Source: Allobosea sp. CS1GBMeth4 | Lineage (GTDB): Bacteria; Pseudomonadota; Alphaproteobacteria; Rhizobiales; Beijerinckiaceae | Reading direction: 5' to 3' | Assembly (NCBI RefSeq): GCF_900185715.1 | Contig: NZ_FYAS01000017.1 | Location: 1-56,230, forward strand | Length of the DNA: 56,230 nucleotides | Shown here: positions 1 through 8,172 of the stretch, piece after piece | How the letters are laid out: each line of letters begins with the position of its first letter | Numbering within the stretch: position 1 is the stretch's first letter | Program-made: the position numbers and the translations under genes | Notes under the pieces: model-generated | Databases searched by the model: none | Told to the model about the DNA's origin: nothing | What the model saw: the letters and a program-made list of their open reading frames with translations, nothing else

Positions 1-1
1 G

Positions 2-2116
2 GCGGAGACCGCGATGCAGGGCGCCGATGCGGCGGCGGCGACGGCACGCAGCGCCCTCGCCGCCACGCGCGAGGACGAGGCGCGGCTGCGCGGGCCGGTC
101 GCGGAGGCGGACCGCAAGGCACAGCGCCTCGAAACCGAGGTCCGCACCTTGCAGAAGCTGCTCGCCCCGGCGGCGGGCGGACGCTGGCCGGCGATCCTCG
201 ACGCGATCGCGGCCGCCAAGGGCTACGAGACCGCGCTGGGCGCGGCGCTCGGCGACGATCTCGACGCCTCCGCCGATCCGGCGGCGCCGGCGCACTGGTC
301 CGACAGCGGCGGCGGCGAGAGCGACCCTGCCCTCCCGGACGGCGTCGAGCCGCTCGCCAGCCATGTGCGCGGGCCGGCGGCACTCGCCCGGCGGCTGCGC
401 CAGATCGGGGTCGTCGCCCGGCCGGACGGAACCGCATTGCGGGCGAAGCTGCTGCCCGGCCAGCGGCTGGTTTCGCGCGAGGGCGACATCTGGCGCTGGG
501 ACGGCTTCACCAGCGCCGCCGAGGCGCCCTCGCCCGCCGCCCGCCGGCTCGCGGAGAAGAACCGGCTCGGCGATCTCGAGCGCGAGGCGCAAGGCGCACG
601 CGAGGCTGCCGAGGCGGCCCGCGACGGCCTCGACCAGGCGGGCGAGCGCACCAAGGCGGCTGCGCAGGCCGAAGCCAGGGCCCTGGAGGCGACCCGCGAG
701 GCGCGGCGCAACCTCGATTTGGCGCGCGAGCGCCTCACCCAGGCGGAGCGTCGCGCCGGCGAGACCGCGGCCCGCCGCTCGGCCCTGACCGAAGCGATCG
801 GCCGGCTCGGCCAGAACATCGCCGATGCGCAGGCCCACGCCCAGGCCGCGACTCAGGACCTGGAAGGCCTCGCGCCGGCGCCCGAGCTGGAGAGCGCCCT
901 GCTCGCCGCCCGGGCCGAACTCGGCGAGCGCCGCGCCGCGGCCTCCGAAGCGCGGGCGCAGGTGCAGACGCAGGCGCGAGAAGCCGAGTTGCGCAGCCGC
1001 CGGCGTGAGGCGATCGCACAGGACCTGCGCGCCTGGCGCGAGCGGGCGGTGGCGAGCGAACAGGGCGCCGCCGACACCCGTCGGCGAATCGAGACGGCGG
1101 CGGCCGAGCACAAGGCGTTGCTGGAGGCCCCGGACACGTTCCTGGTCGAGCGTCGCCGGCTTCTCGCCGAGATCGAGACGGCCGAAGGCGCCCGTCGCAG
1201 CGCCGCCGACAGGCTCGCCGCCGGCGAGGTCGCGCAGGCGGATGCCGACCGGCAGGCGCGCGCCGCGCTGGAAGCGCTTTCGGCGGCGCGCGAGGGCCGG
1301 GCGAGCGCCGAAGCCAGGCTGGAGGCGGCGCGCCAGCGCCTCGCCGACGTCGCGCGCCAGATCGTCGACGGGCTGGAGACCGAGGTTGCCGGCCTGCATC
1401 GGCTCGCCGGCCTGAAGGCGGGAGAGACGCCACCGGACGCGGACGATGTCGAGCGCCGGCTCGGCGGACTCAAGGCCGAGCGCGAGCGGCTGGGCGCGGT
1501 CAACCTGCGCGCCGAGGACGAATTGACCGAGGTCCAGGGCAAGCGCAGCGGCCTCGCGACCGAACGGGACGACCTGACCGAGGCGATCAGGCGCCTACGG
1601 CAGGCGATCGGCGCCCTCAACCGTGAAGGCCGGGAGCGGCTTCTTGCCGCATTCGAGATCGTCAACGGCCATTTCCAGCATCTGTTCGGCGTCCTGTTCG
1701 GCGGCGGCACGGCCGAGCTCTCGCTGGTCGATTCGGACGATCCGCTCGAAGCCGGGCTCGAGATCATCGCGCGCCCCCCGGGCAAAAAGCCGCAGGTGAT
1801 GACGCTGCTGTCCGGCGGCGAGCAGGCTCTGACCGCGACCGCGCTGATCTTCGCGGTATTCCTGACCAACCCGTCGCCGATCTGCGTGCTCGACGAGGTC
1901 GACGCGCCGCTCGACGACGCCAATGTCGAGCGCTACTGCGACCTGCTCGAGGAGATGGCGCGCAACACCTCGACGCGCTTCATCCTGATCACCCACAACC
2001 CGATCACCATGGCGCGCATGGACCGGTTGTTCGGCGTCACCATGGCCGAGCGCGGCGTCAGCCAGATGGTCTCGGTCGACCTCGCCACGGCAGAGCGCAT
2101 CCGCGAGGCGGTCTGA
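2..2116 (+). CDS. smc: Chromosome segregation protein Smc, C-terminal part (5' end outside window)
   Basis: SMC ATPase that dimerises and, with ScpA/ScpB, compacts and segregates the chromosome. The frame is open from the window edge, so the N-terminal Walker A head is missing. About 700 codons are visible, of the roughly 1,150 usual for alphaproteobacterial Smc. They run from a hinge-like globular segment (first ~190 residues) through a long Ala/Glu/Arg-rich coiled coil into the C-terminal ATPase head. The head has the ABC signature LSGGEQ (about residue 599 counted from the ATG at 14) and the Walker B/D-loop segment VLDEVDAPLDDANV (D627, E628). The long coiled coil plus this head separates Smc from other ABC ATPases. 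It sits upstream of the atp operon but is separated from it by a promoter-bearing gap. Confidence 0.95.
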   Translation, partial: AETAMQGADAAAATARSALAATREDEARLRGPVAEADRKAQRLETEVRTLQKLLAPAAGGRWPAILDAIAAAKGYETALGAALGDDLDASADPAAPAHWSDSGGGESDPALPDGVEPLASHVRGPAALARRLRQIGVVARPDGTALRAKLLPGQRLVSREGDIWRWDGFTSAAEAPSPAARRLAEKNRLGDLEREAQGAREAAEAARDGLDQAGERTKAAAQAEARALEATREARRNLDLARERLTQAERRAGETAARRSALTEAIGRLGQNIADAQAHAQAATQDLEGLAPAPELESALLAARAELGERRAAASEARAQVQTQAREAELRSRRREAIAQDLRAWRERAVASEQGAADTRRRIETAAAEHKALLEAPDTFLVERRRLLAEIETAEGARRSAADRLAAGEVAQADADRQARAALEALSAAREGRASAEARLEAARQRLADVARQIVDGLETEVAGLHRLAGLKAGETPPDADDVERRLGGLKAERERLGAVNLRAEDELTEVQGKRSGLATERDDLTEAIRRLRQAIGALNREGRERLLAAFEIVNGHFQHLFGVLFGGGTAELSLVDSDDPLEAGLEIIARPPGKKPQVMTLLSGGEQALTATALIFAVFLTNPSPICVLDEVDAPLDDANVERYCDLLEEMARNTSTRFILITHNPITMARMDRLFGVTMAERGVSQMVSVDLATAERIREAV

Positions 2117-2429
2117 CTTCCACCGCAGCGCGCAAAATCGTCGCCGGCGTCCGCCCGAATCGTAGAATCGTTTTTTTTCCAATAGATTAGCTGCAAACAA
2201 CTCGCCTTGACACCCTGTCGAGCCGTCAATATGGTTCGCCCGATTTTTCCGGGCGGCGGGGCTTTTTCATCGCACGGAGCGATCGGCAATCCGACGAGCA
2301 CCCGTCCCGAGTCGTCCGCGAGCGGATCGGCCGGTCCGGGCAGCGCAAATCAGCGACAAATCCGGTATCGTCCGGTTCCTTCGCGAACCGAGCACGGAAG
2401 GGTCGTGCCATGACGGTGGTCAAGCGGCG
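2117..2429. other. smc-atpI intergenic region
   Basis: A 313-base gap without a credible gene. It holds a T8 run (2171-2178), the promoter at 2207-2235, and a GC hairpin with 6-base arms CGCCCG/CGGGCG at 2237-2242 and 2250-2255, followed by GCGGGGC and T5 (2262-2266). The hairpin could be the smc terminator or a structured leader of the atp mRNA. The plus-strand reading frame at 2207-2413 has no family resemblance and was not called. Confidence 0.5.
2207..2235 (+). promoter_or_regulatory. Sigma-70-type promoter of the atp (Fo) operon
   Basis: A perfect -35 TTGACA (2207-2212), a 17-base spacer and a -10 TATGGT (2230-2235) lie in the smc-atpI gap. This is among the best housekeeping-promoter matches in the window. 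Transcription would start near 2242, leaving a leader of about 190 bases before atpI. The call rests on sequence match only. Confidence 0.6.
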
Positions 2430-2804
2430 ATGACGGGCCAGGACGGAAAAGGTTCGGGTCCGGGGCGGCCCGCGGATGAGGATGCGAGCCTGGAGAGCCG
2501 GCTCAAATCGCTCGATGCGGGCCTGAAGCGTGCGACCAACCAGACGGAAGCCGAGATCCGGCGGGAAGCCGCTCCGTCCGATTCCAGCGGAATCGGGCAG
2601 GCGATGCGGCTTTCCACGGAATTCGTCGCCGGCATCATCGTCGGCGGCGGGCTCGGCTGGGCCGTCGACAAATGGCTCGGGACGGCGCCCTTCGGGATGA
2701 TCGTCCTGCTGATGCTCGGCTTCGGCGCTGGCGTGATGAACGTCGTGCGCGCAGCGGGCTTGATGAAATCGCGCTCTGACGATAAGTCGGGCGCGCAGAA
2801 TTGA
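2430..2804 (+). CDS. atpI: ATP synthase accessory protein AtpI
   Basis: Small membrane protein thought to assist assembly of the c-ring of F1Fo ATP synthase. Its 124 residues comprise a hydrophilic, charged N-terminal half (about 1-60) and two C-terminal membrane segments. The first begins near the motif [19 protein letters not shown], typical of the AtpI family. It is the first gene of the Fo operon, directly before atpB, as usual in alphaproteobacteria. The start was chosen as the first ATG after the promoter; the Shine-Dalgarno sequence is weak, as often for atpI, which is made in low amounts. Confidence 0.9.
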   Translation: MTGQDGKGSGPGRPADEDASLESRLKSLDAGLKRATNQTEAEIRREAAPSDSSGIGQAMRLSTEFVAGIIVGGGLGWAVDKWLGTAPFGMIVLLMLGFGAGVMNVVRAAGLMKSRSDDKSGAQN

Positions 2805-2851
2805 GGTTCGGCCCCGAAACGGGCCTTCTTGTGGCGGAGACAGGGCGAACG

Positions 2852-3598
2852 ATGGCTGGTCCGATCGAGCAATTCGAGATCAAACCGATCGTGTCTCTCG
2901 GCAAGATCGGGGGAAGCGAAATCGCTTTCACCAATTCCGCCCTGTTCATGGTCGCCGCTGTCGCCATCATCGCGCTGCTCTTCGTCTACGGCACGCGCAA
3001 CCGCTCGCTGGTGCCGGGGCGGCTGCAGTCGCTGGCAGAGATGGGCTACGAGTTCGTCGCCAATACAGTCAGAGACTCGGCCGGCCATGACGGCATGAGG
3101 TTCCTGCCGCTGGTGTTCTCGCTCTTCATGTTCGTGCTGGTCAGCAACCTGCTCGGCATGATCCCCGGCGCCTTCACCGTCACCAGCCACCTGATCGTCA
3201 CCGCGGCACTCGCCGCACTCGTGATCCTCACGGTCATCGTCTACGGCATCTACAAGCACGGCACCCATTTCTTCGGCCTGTTCGTGCCGGGCGGCGTCCA
3301 CCCGCTGATGCTGATCATCCTGGTGCCGATCGAGGTGATCTCCTTCGTCTCGCGCCCGATCAGCCTGTCGGTCCGTCTCTTCGCCAACATGCTGGCGGGC
3401 CACATCGCGCTGAAGATCTTCGCCGGCTTCGTGGCGACGCTGCTTTTCGCCGGCGGCTGGGCGATCCTGTCGCCGCTGCCGCTCGCACTGACCATCGCTC
3501 TGATCGCGCTGGAGTTCCTGGTCGCCGCGCTGCAGGCCTATGTCTTCGCGGTGCTGACCTGCATCTACCTGCACGATGCCCTGCATCCGGGCCACTGA
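2852..3598 (+). CDS. atpB: F1Fo ATP synthase subunit a
   Basis: Stator subunit a, which forms the proton half-channels next to the c-ring in the inner membrane. It has 248 residues and several hydrophobic helices. The conserved segment [13 protein letters not shown] carries the essential arginine R175 (equivalent to E. coli R210). The last helix has E221 and Q228 in the usual [12 protein letters not shown] context. I placed the start at the ATG at 2852 because the family begins shortly before this point. An in-frame TTG at 2801, overlapping the atpI stop, would add 17 poorly conserved residues. Confidence 0.95.
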   Translation: MAGPIEQFEIKPIVSLGKIGGSEIAFTNSALFMVAAVAIIALLFVYGTRNRSLVPGRLQSLAEMGYEFVANTVRDSAGHDGMRFLPLVFSLFMFVLVSNLLGMIPGAFTVTSHLIVTAALAALVILTVIVYGIYKHGTHFFGLFVPGGVHPLMLIILVPIEVISFVSRPISLSVRLFANMLAGHIALKIFAGFVATLLFAGGWAILSPLPLALTIALIALEFLVAALQAYVFAVLTCIYLHDALHPGH

Positions 3599-3660
3599 GC
3601 GGCCCTGATCCTCGAGTTCACCCCTCCTAAGCCACAACCTTCCCCCTAAGGAGCTTTTCA

Positions 3661-3888
3661 ATGGATCCCGTCGCAGCCAAGTACATCGGCGCTGGTCTCG
3701 CTTGCCTCGGCATGGCCGGCGCGGGCATCGGCCTCGGCAACCTCTTCGGCCAGTTCCTCTCGGGCGCGCTGCGCAATCCGTCCGCGGCCGACGGCCAGCG
3801 CGGCACCCTGCTGCTCGGCTTCGCGCTGACCGAAGCGCTCGGCATCTTCTCGCTGCTGATCGCGCTGCTGCTGCTCTTCGCGGTCTGA
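3661..3888 (+). CDS. atpE: F1Fo ATP synthase subunit c
   Basis: Proteolipid that forms the rotating c-ring. It is a 75-residue hairpin of two membrane helices with the glycine-rich first helix ([18 protein letters not shown]), the polar loop RNPSAADGQ, and the proton-binding glutamate E58 in the motif LTEALGIFS. An excellent ribosome site, AAGGAG (3648-3653), lies 7 bases before the ATG, stronger than those of its neighbours. That fits the need for many copies of c per complex. It is followed by a large stem-loop before the b' gene. Confidence 0.97.
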   Translation: MDPVAAKYIGAGLACLGMAGAGIGLGNLFGQFLSGALRNPSAADGQRGTLLLGFALTEALGIFSLLIALLLLFAV

Positions 3889-3903
3889 TCGCGACCACGA
3901 CCC

Positions 3904-3949
3904 GAGCCCGCCGCGGGCGACGTCCTCATCGGCGTCTCGCGGCGGGCTC
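3904..3949 (+). other. Intercistronic stem-loop after atpE
   Basis: Perfect 12-base arms GAGCCCGCCGCG (3904-3915) and CGCGGCGGGCTC (3938-3949) enclose a loop that can pair further. There is no T-run, so it is more likely an mRNA-stabilising or processing hairpin than a terminator. Its position just after atpE fits differential expression of subunit c, but that role is inferred. Confidence 0.6.
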
Positions 3950-4013
3950 CCGCCTCCCTTCCCGTATCGCCGTGCGAACCATCCGGGCTCGTGCGGCCGG
4001 ATGAGGTTCAGTG

Positions 4014-4568
4014 ATGGCAGCGCCAGCCACGACCACCGGAACGACCGCCCATGGCGGCGCTGACGCCGCCCACAGCGGCGGCTTCCCGCCCTTCCAGGGC
4101 GAAACCTTCGCTTCGCAGCTGCTCTGGCTCGCGATCACCTTCGGCGTTCTCTACTGGCTCGCCGCCAAGGTCATCGTGCCGCGCCTCGGCGGTATCCTCG
4201 AGGAGCGCGCCAGCAAGATCGGCAACGATCTCGACGAGGCGGCCGCGATGAAGGCCAAGGCCGAAGAGGCCGGCCAGGCCTATGAGAAGTCCCTCGCCGA
4301 GGCCCGCGCCAGGGCGCAGGCGATCGCGCAGGAGACGCGCGAGACGGTCAATGCCGACAGCGCCGAGCGTCGCAAGAGCGTCGAGGCCGACCTCGCCGCC
4401 AAGCTCGCCGCCGCCGAGGCCAAGATCGTCGCCACCAAGACCGAGGCGATGAGCCATGTCGAGGCGATCGCCGCCGACGCGGCCGGCGCCATCGTCGGCC
4501 GCCTCACCGGGGCCGCTCCGGCCCCGGCCGACGCCGCCAAGGCGGTGAAGACCGCGCTGGGAGGCTGA
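4014..4568 (+). CDS. atpG: F1Fo ATP synthase subunit b' (second b-type stalk subunit)
   Basis: One of two b-type peripheral-stalk subunits, typical of alphaproteobacteria, where b and b' form a heterodimer holding F1 against the rotating c-ring. It has 184 residues. After about 35 residues comes one membrane helix (LLWLAITFGVLYWLAAKVIV), and then a long Ala/Glu/Lys-rich helix with EARARAQAIAQETRE-type b-subunit features. The start is the ATG at 4014, with GAGG at 4003-4006; a GTG directly before it is the alternative. It precedes atpF by 4 bases. The name atpG is used for b' in this order and should not be confused with the gamma subunit. Confidence 0.92.
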   Translation: MAAPATTTGTTAHGGADAAHSGGFPPFQGETFASQLLWLAITFGVLYWLAAKVIVPRLGGILEERASKIGNDLDEAAAMKAKAEEAGQAYEKSLAEARARAQAIAQETRETVNADSAERRKSVEADLAAKLAAAEAKIVATKTEAMSHVEAIAADAAGAIVGRLTGAAPAPADAAKAVKTALGG

Positions 4569-4572
4569 CGAG

Positions 4573-5064
4573 ATGACCCTGCTGAGCAATCCGACCTTCT
4601 GGGTCCTGGTCGCGACCATCGTCTTCATCGCCATGGCGGTGAAGATGGGTGCCGTCAAAAGCCTGACCGGCGCACTCGACGCTCGTGGCGAGCTCGTCGC
4701 CCGCGAGCTGGCCGAGGCGCGGCGCCTGCGTCACGAGGCCGAGCTGCTGCTCGCCGAGTACGAGGGCAAGCGCAAGGCCGCCGAGGCCGAGGCCGAGGCG
4801 ATCGTCGCCAATGCCAAGGACGAGGCCCAGCGCCTCGCCAAGGAGGCCGAGGAGAAGCTGGCCGAGTTCGTCACCCGGCGTACCAAGTCGGCCGAGGACA
4901 AGATCGCCCAGGCCGAGACCCAGGCCACCGCCGAGGTCCGAGCCGCCGCCGCCGAGGCCGCGACGCGCGCCGCCGAGCTCATCCTGCGCGGCCAGGTCGC
5001 CGGCAAGGCCGGCGCCGAGCTGATCGCCGCCGGGCTGAAGGACGTGCGCGCCAAGCTCAACTGA
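4573..5064 (+). CDS. atpF: F1Fo ATP synthase subunit b
   Basis: Peripheral-stalk subunit b: 163 residues with an N-terminal membrane helix (FWVLVATIVFIAMAVKMG) followed by a long charged, alanine-rich helix that reaches up to F1. It starts 4 bases after the b' stop and ends the Fo operon. The F1 genes (delta, alpha, gamma, beta, epsilon) are absent from the window, as expected where Fo and F1 operons are split. A strong terminator follows 28 bases after the stop. Confidence 0.95.
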   Translation: MTLLSNPTFWVLVATIVFIAMAVKMGAVKSLTGALDARGELVARELAEARRLRHEAELLLAEYEGKRKAAEAEAEAIVANAKDEAQRLAKEAEEKLAEFVTRRTKSAEDKIAQAETQATAEVRAAAAEAATRAAELILRGQVAGKAGAELIAAGLKDVRAKLN

Positions 5065-5092
5065 GCCGCCGCTCCCGGACGACCAGACGAAC

Positions 5093-5122
5093 AACGCCGC
5101 GGCCTTCAGGCCGCGGCGTTTT
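5093..5122 (+). terminator. Rho-independent terminator of the atp operon
   Basis: Perfect 12-base arms (AACGCCGCGGCC at 5093-5104 and its complement at 5109-5120) with a TTCA loop, followed by more T. It lies just after atpF and before the convergent L,D-transpeptidase gene. Confidence 0.85.
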
Positions 5123-5159
5123 CATGTCTGCCATGTAGAACGAGGCTGAGACGCCCGCC

Positions 5160-6467
5160 CTATTGAATGGCGACGGCCGTTCCCGGCGGCGGGAGCGGCG
5201 CGGAGGCGGGAGCCGCTGCGGCCTTCGGCGCGGCGGGCCTCCCGACGGGCTGCGGCAGCTTCGCCATGGCGGGCGCCGCCGGCGCCGCGGCGGGCCTGGG
5301 CCTGGGCCGGCGCGGCTGGATCGTCGAGGTGACGATGCCCTGGGGCGTGTCGAGCCCGTAAATGTCGTCGCGGAACTGCACGAGCCCCTCGGCGTCCTGC
5401 CAGCCGGTCATGTAGACCCAGGCGACCGGCACCGCCTTCTTCAGCGGGATGTTCCTGCGCTCGCCCTTGGCGATCTCGGCCTCGATCGCCGCCGGCGTCC
5501 ATTCCGTGCCGTCCAGCAGCCAGGCCGCCAGATCGCGCACGCCCTCGATCCGGGCGCAGCCGGAGGAGTTGAAGCGGACATCGTTGCGGAACAGCGATTT
5601 CTTCGGCGTGTCGTGCATGTAGACCGCCTCGCTGTTCGGCATGTCGATCTTGAGCTGGCCGAGCGAATTGCTCGGCCCCGGCTCCTGCCGGACATAGAAA
5701 TAGGGACTGCTCAGGCTCGCCCAGTTGACGCTCGCCGGGTCGATCTCGCGGTTCTCGGCGCCGAGCAGCTTCATGTTCGACTTGGCGACGAAGCCCGGAT
5801 CCTTGCGCATGTGCGGGATGATGTCGGCCTTCACGATCGACATCGGCACCGTCCAGTACGGGTTGAGGTTGACCGAGGTGATGCTGGCCTGGAGCACCGG
5901 CGAGGGACGGTCGGGCCGGCCGACGACGGCGAGGTGGCGGCGCTGGACGGCACCGTTCTCCACCGCCTCGGCGCTGGCGCCGGGAATGTTCACCACGACA
6001 TAGCGCTCGGTGAAGCTGAAGCCGTTGCCCTTGAGCCGCTCCAGCGTCGCGGTGAGCTGGTTGAGGCGGACCTCGACCGGCACGTTCAGCGCCTTCAGGG
6101 TGAGGCGCCCGACGGTGCCGAGCTCTGACAGGCCGTGACGACGCTGGAAACGCTTCACCGCGGCGATCACGACGTCATCATAGACGTCGCCCGGCAGGGC
6201 GGCCGGCGGCAGGTCGCCGCTCAGCATCAGGCGCTGCTTGAGCAGGGCGACATCCGGCCCCTGCGATTCGGGCTTCAGCGCCGTCGCGCTGCCCGGCACC
6301 TTCGGCCAGCCGCCGCGGCCGGCGATGTCCTCATGCGCGATCAGCGCCTCGAGCGTGCGGTCATAGGTCCTGGGGCCATAGCCCGGCTCCTCGGCGCGGG
6401 ACGCCGAGAGCATCGCCGCGAAGGAGACCGCGGCGGCGAGGACATGGCGAAGGCAAACGCGATACAT
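5160..6467 (-). CDS. L,D-transpeptidase (YcbB/LdtD type) with peptidoglycan-binding domain
   Basis: Predicted periplasmic enzyme that cross-links or modifies peptidoglycan at meso-diaminopimelate. From the ATG at 6467 it has 435 residues. In order: a signal peptide (1-25, ending SASRA), a peptidoglycan-binding domain (about 65-130, with VKRFQRRHGL), and a YkuD catalytic domain (about 155-330). Likely catalytic residues are H285 (YMHDTP) and C304 (SSGCARI). The usual SHGC histidine is a serine, as in some other large enzymes of this class. A Pro/Ala-rich tail of about 60 residues ends the protein. The open frame extends 20 codons upstream, but only the start at 6467 gives a clean signal peptide. 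It is monocistronic, downstream of the gcv operon terminator. Confidence 0.85.
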   Translation of the reverse strand: MYRVCLRHVLAAAVSFAAMLSASRAEEPGYGPRTYDRTLEALIAHEDIAGRGGWPKVPGSATALKPESQGPDVALLKQRLMLSGDLPPAALPGDVYDDVVIAAVKRFQRRHGLSELGTVGRLTLKALNVPVEVRLNQLTATLERLKGNGFSFTERYVVVNIPGASAEAVENGAVQRRHLAVVGRPDRPSPVLQASITSVNLNPYWTVPMSIVKADIIPHMRKDPGFVAKSNMKLLGAENREIDPASVNWASLSSPYFYVRQEPGPSNSLGQLKIDMPNSEAVYMHDTPKKSLFRNDVRFNSSGCARIEGVRDLAAWLLDGTEWTPAAIEAEIAKGERRNIPLKKAVPVAWVYMTGWQDAEGLVQFRDDIYGLDTPQGIVTSTIQPRRPRPRPAAAPAAPAMAKLPQPVGRPAAPKAAAAPASAPLPPPGTAVAIQ

Positions 6468-6554
6468 GGGCCAGCTTCCAAGGCGCGAACATACACGCCG
6501 TCGGAAGCTTCCCTCGCATATGGTCAAGGAAGCCTTAAGGCAGGCTGACCCGGT

Positions 6555-6593
6555 GACGAAAGGGCAGCGGCCGCCGGGCCCTGCCCTTTCGTC
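6555..6593 (-). terminator. Terminator-like hairpin after gcvPB
   Basis: Perfect 13-base arms (GACGAAAGGGCAG at 6555-6567 and its complement at 6581-6593) lie 4 bases past the gcvPB stop. There is no long T-run on the minus strand, so it may be a stabilising 3' hairpin as much as a true terminator. Confidence 0.6.
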
Positions 6594-6597
6594 GCCT

Positions 6598-8172
6598 CTA
6601 CTCCGCCGCTTGCTGCACGGGCGCGGGCCTCTCCCATTTCAGCACCGGCTGGCGCGCGGCCCGGGTCTCGTCGAGACGGCGGATCGGAGCATGGTGAGGC
6701 GCCGAGGTGAAGCGGCTCTTGTCGTTGCCCCTGGCCGCCATGGCGAGGTCGCGCAGCGTCGCGATGAACAGGTCGAGCGAGGCCTTCGACTCGGATTCGG
6801 TCGGCTCGATCAGCATGGCGCCGTGGACCACGAGCGGGAAGTACACCGTCATCGGGTGGTAACCCTCGTCGATCATCGCCTTGGCGAAGTCGAGCGTCGA
6901 GACGCCGGTGCCCTTCAGCCAGTCGTCGTCGAACAGCGCCTCGTGCATCGAGGGGTGGTCCGGGAAGGGCAGCGACATCAGGTCGGCGAGGCCGGCGCGG
7001 ATGTAGTTGGCGTTGAGCACGGCGTCTTCCGAGGCCTGCTTCATGCCGTCGGCGCCGTGGCTGAGCATATAGGCGAGCGCACGGACATACATCCCCATCT
7101 GGCCGTGGAAGGCGGTCATGCGGCCGAATGGATCGTTGCCCGCGGGCGCATCGGCCTTGTGCTCGACGAGGCGCGACTTGCCCTTCTCGACGTGGATGAA
7201 CGGCACCGGCGCGAAAGGGGCCAGCCGCTCCGAGAGCACGACCGGGCCGGCGCCCGGGCCGCCGCCGCCATGCGGCGTCGAGAAGGTCTTGTGCAGGTTG
7301 ATGTGCATGGCGTCGACGCCGAGATCGCCCGGGCGCGCCTTGCCGACGATCGCGTTGAAATTGGCACCGTCGCAGTAAAAATAGGCGCCGGCCGCGTGCA
7401 TCGCCGCGGCGATCTCGACGATCTGCGGCTCGAAGATGCCACAGGTGTTCGGGTTGGTGAGCATGATCGCCGCGACCTCGGGGCCGAGCAGCGCCCTGAC
7501 GTCCTCGACCGCGACGGTGCCATCCGGCCGGGCCGGAACCGGCTTCACCGAGAAGCCGACCAGCGCCGCCGTCGCCGGGTTGGTGCCATGCGCCGATTCG
7601 GGAACCAGCACGACGTTGCGGGTCGCGCCCTCGCCCCTGGCGGCGATCGCGGCCTTGATCGCCATCATGCCGCAGGCTTCGCCATGGGCGCCCGCCTTGG
7701 GCGACAGCGCCACCGCCGGCATGCCGGTCAGCGTCATCAGATAGCGGGCGAGCTCCAGCATCAATTCGAGCGCGCCCGGCACGGTCGAGACCGGCTGCAG
7801 CGGGTGCACGTCGGCGAAGCCCGGCAGCCGCGCCATCTTCTCGTTGAGGCGGGCATTGTGCTTCATCGTGCAGGAGCCGAGCGGAAAGAGGCCGGTATCG
7901 ATGCCGTAATTCTTCTGGCTGAGACGGACGTAATGGCGCATCGCCTCGGGCTCGGAGAGGCCGGGCAGGCCGATCTCGCCTTGGCGGGCATGCTTGCCGA
8001 GGCGGCTCGCGAACGGCGCCGGCTTCTCGATGTCGACGCCGGTGGTCTCGTGATGGCCGATCTCGAAGATCAGCGGCTCGATCTGCTCGAGCGCACGGTT
8101 GCCGGTGAAGGTCTCGTGGTGCTGGCTCTCGCCCTCGCCGGCCTGGGTCGGGCGTCCCTGACGGTTCAGCAT
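6598..8172 (-). CDS. gcvPB: Glycine dehydrogenase (decarboxylating) subunit 2, P-protein beta chain
   Basis: PLP-binding half of the split P-protein of the glycine cleavage system. It decarboxylates glycine and passes the aminomethyl group to the lipoyl arm of GcvH. It has 524 residues. The PLP lysine is K295 in HINLHKTFSTPHGGGGPG, and the upstream NYGIDTGLFPLGSCTMKHN segment is typical of the family. The ATG at 8172 shares one base with the gcvPA stop (TGATG), and a GTG one codon earlier is possible. The P-protein is a single polypeptide of about 950 residues in many other proteobacteria. Here two genes make it. Confidence 0.95.
   Translation of the reverse strand: MLNRQGRPTQAGEGESQHHETFTGNRALEQIEPLIFEIGHHETTGVDIEKPAPFASRLGKHARQGEIGLPGLSEPEAMRHYVRLSQKNYGIDTGLFPLGSCTMKHNARLNEKMARLPGFADVHPLQPVSTVPGALELMLELARYLMTLTGMPAVALSPKAGAHGEACGMMAIKAAIAARGEGATRNVVLVPESAHGTNPATAALVGFSVKPVPARPDGTVAVEDVRALLGPEVAAIMLTNPNTCGIFEPQIVEIAAAMHAAGAYFYCDGANFNAIVGKARPGDLGVDAMHINLHKTFSTPHGGGGPGAGPVVLSERLAPFAPVPFIHVEKGKSRLVEHKADAPAGNDPFGRMTAFHGQMGMYVRALAYMLSHGADGMKQASEDAVLNANYIRAGLADLMSLPFPDHPSMHEALFDDDWLKGTGVSTLDFAKAMIDEGYHPMTVYFPLVVHGAMLIEPTESESKASLDLFIATLRDLAMAARGNDKSRFTSAPHHAPIRRLDETRAARQPVLKWERPAPVQQAAE

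Noticed and set aside
2801..2851. TTG start for atpB overlapping the atpI stop
   Set aside because: The added 17 residues do not resemble subunit a; the ATG at 2852 fits the usual length.
2420..3898. Open minus-strand frame of 492 codons across atpI-atpE
   Set aside because: Shadow of the atp genes; no ribosome site or family features.
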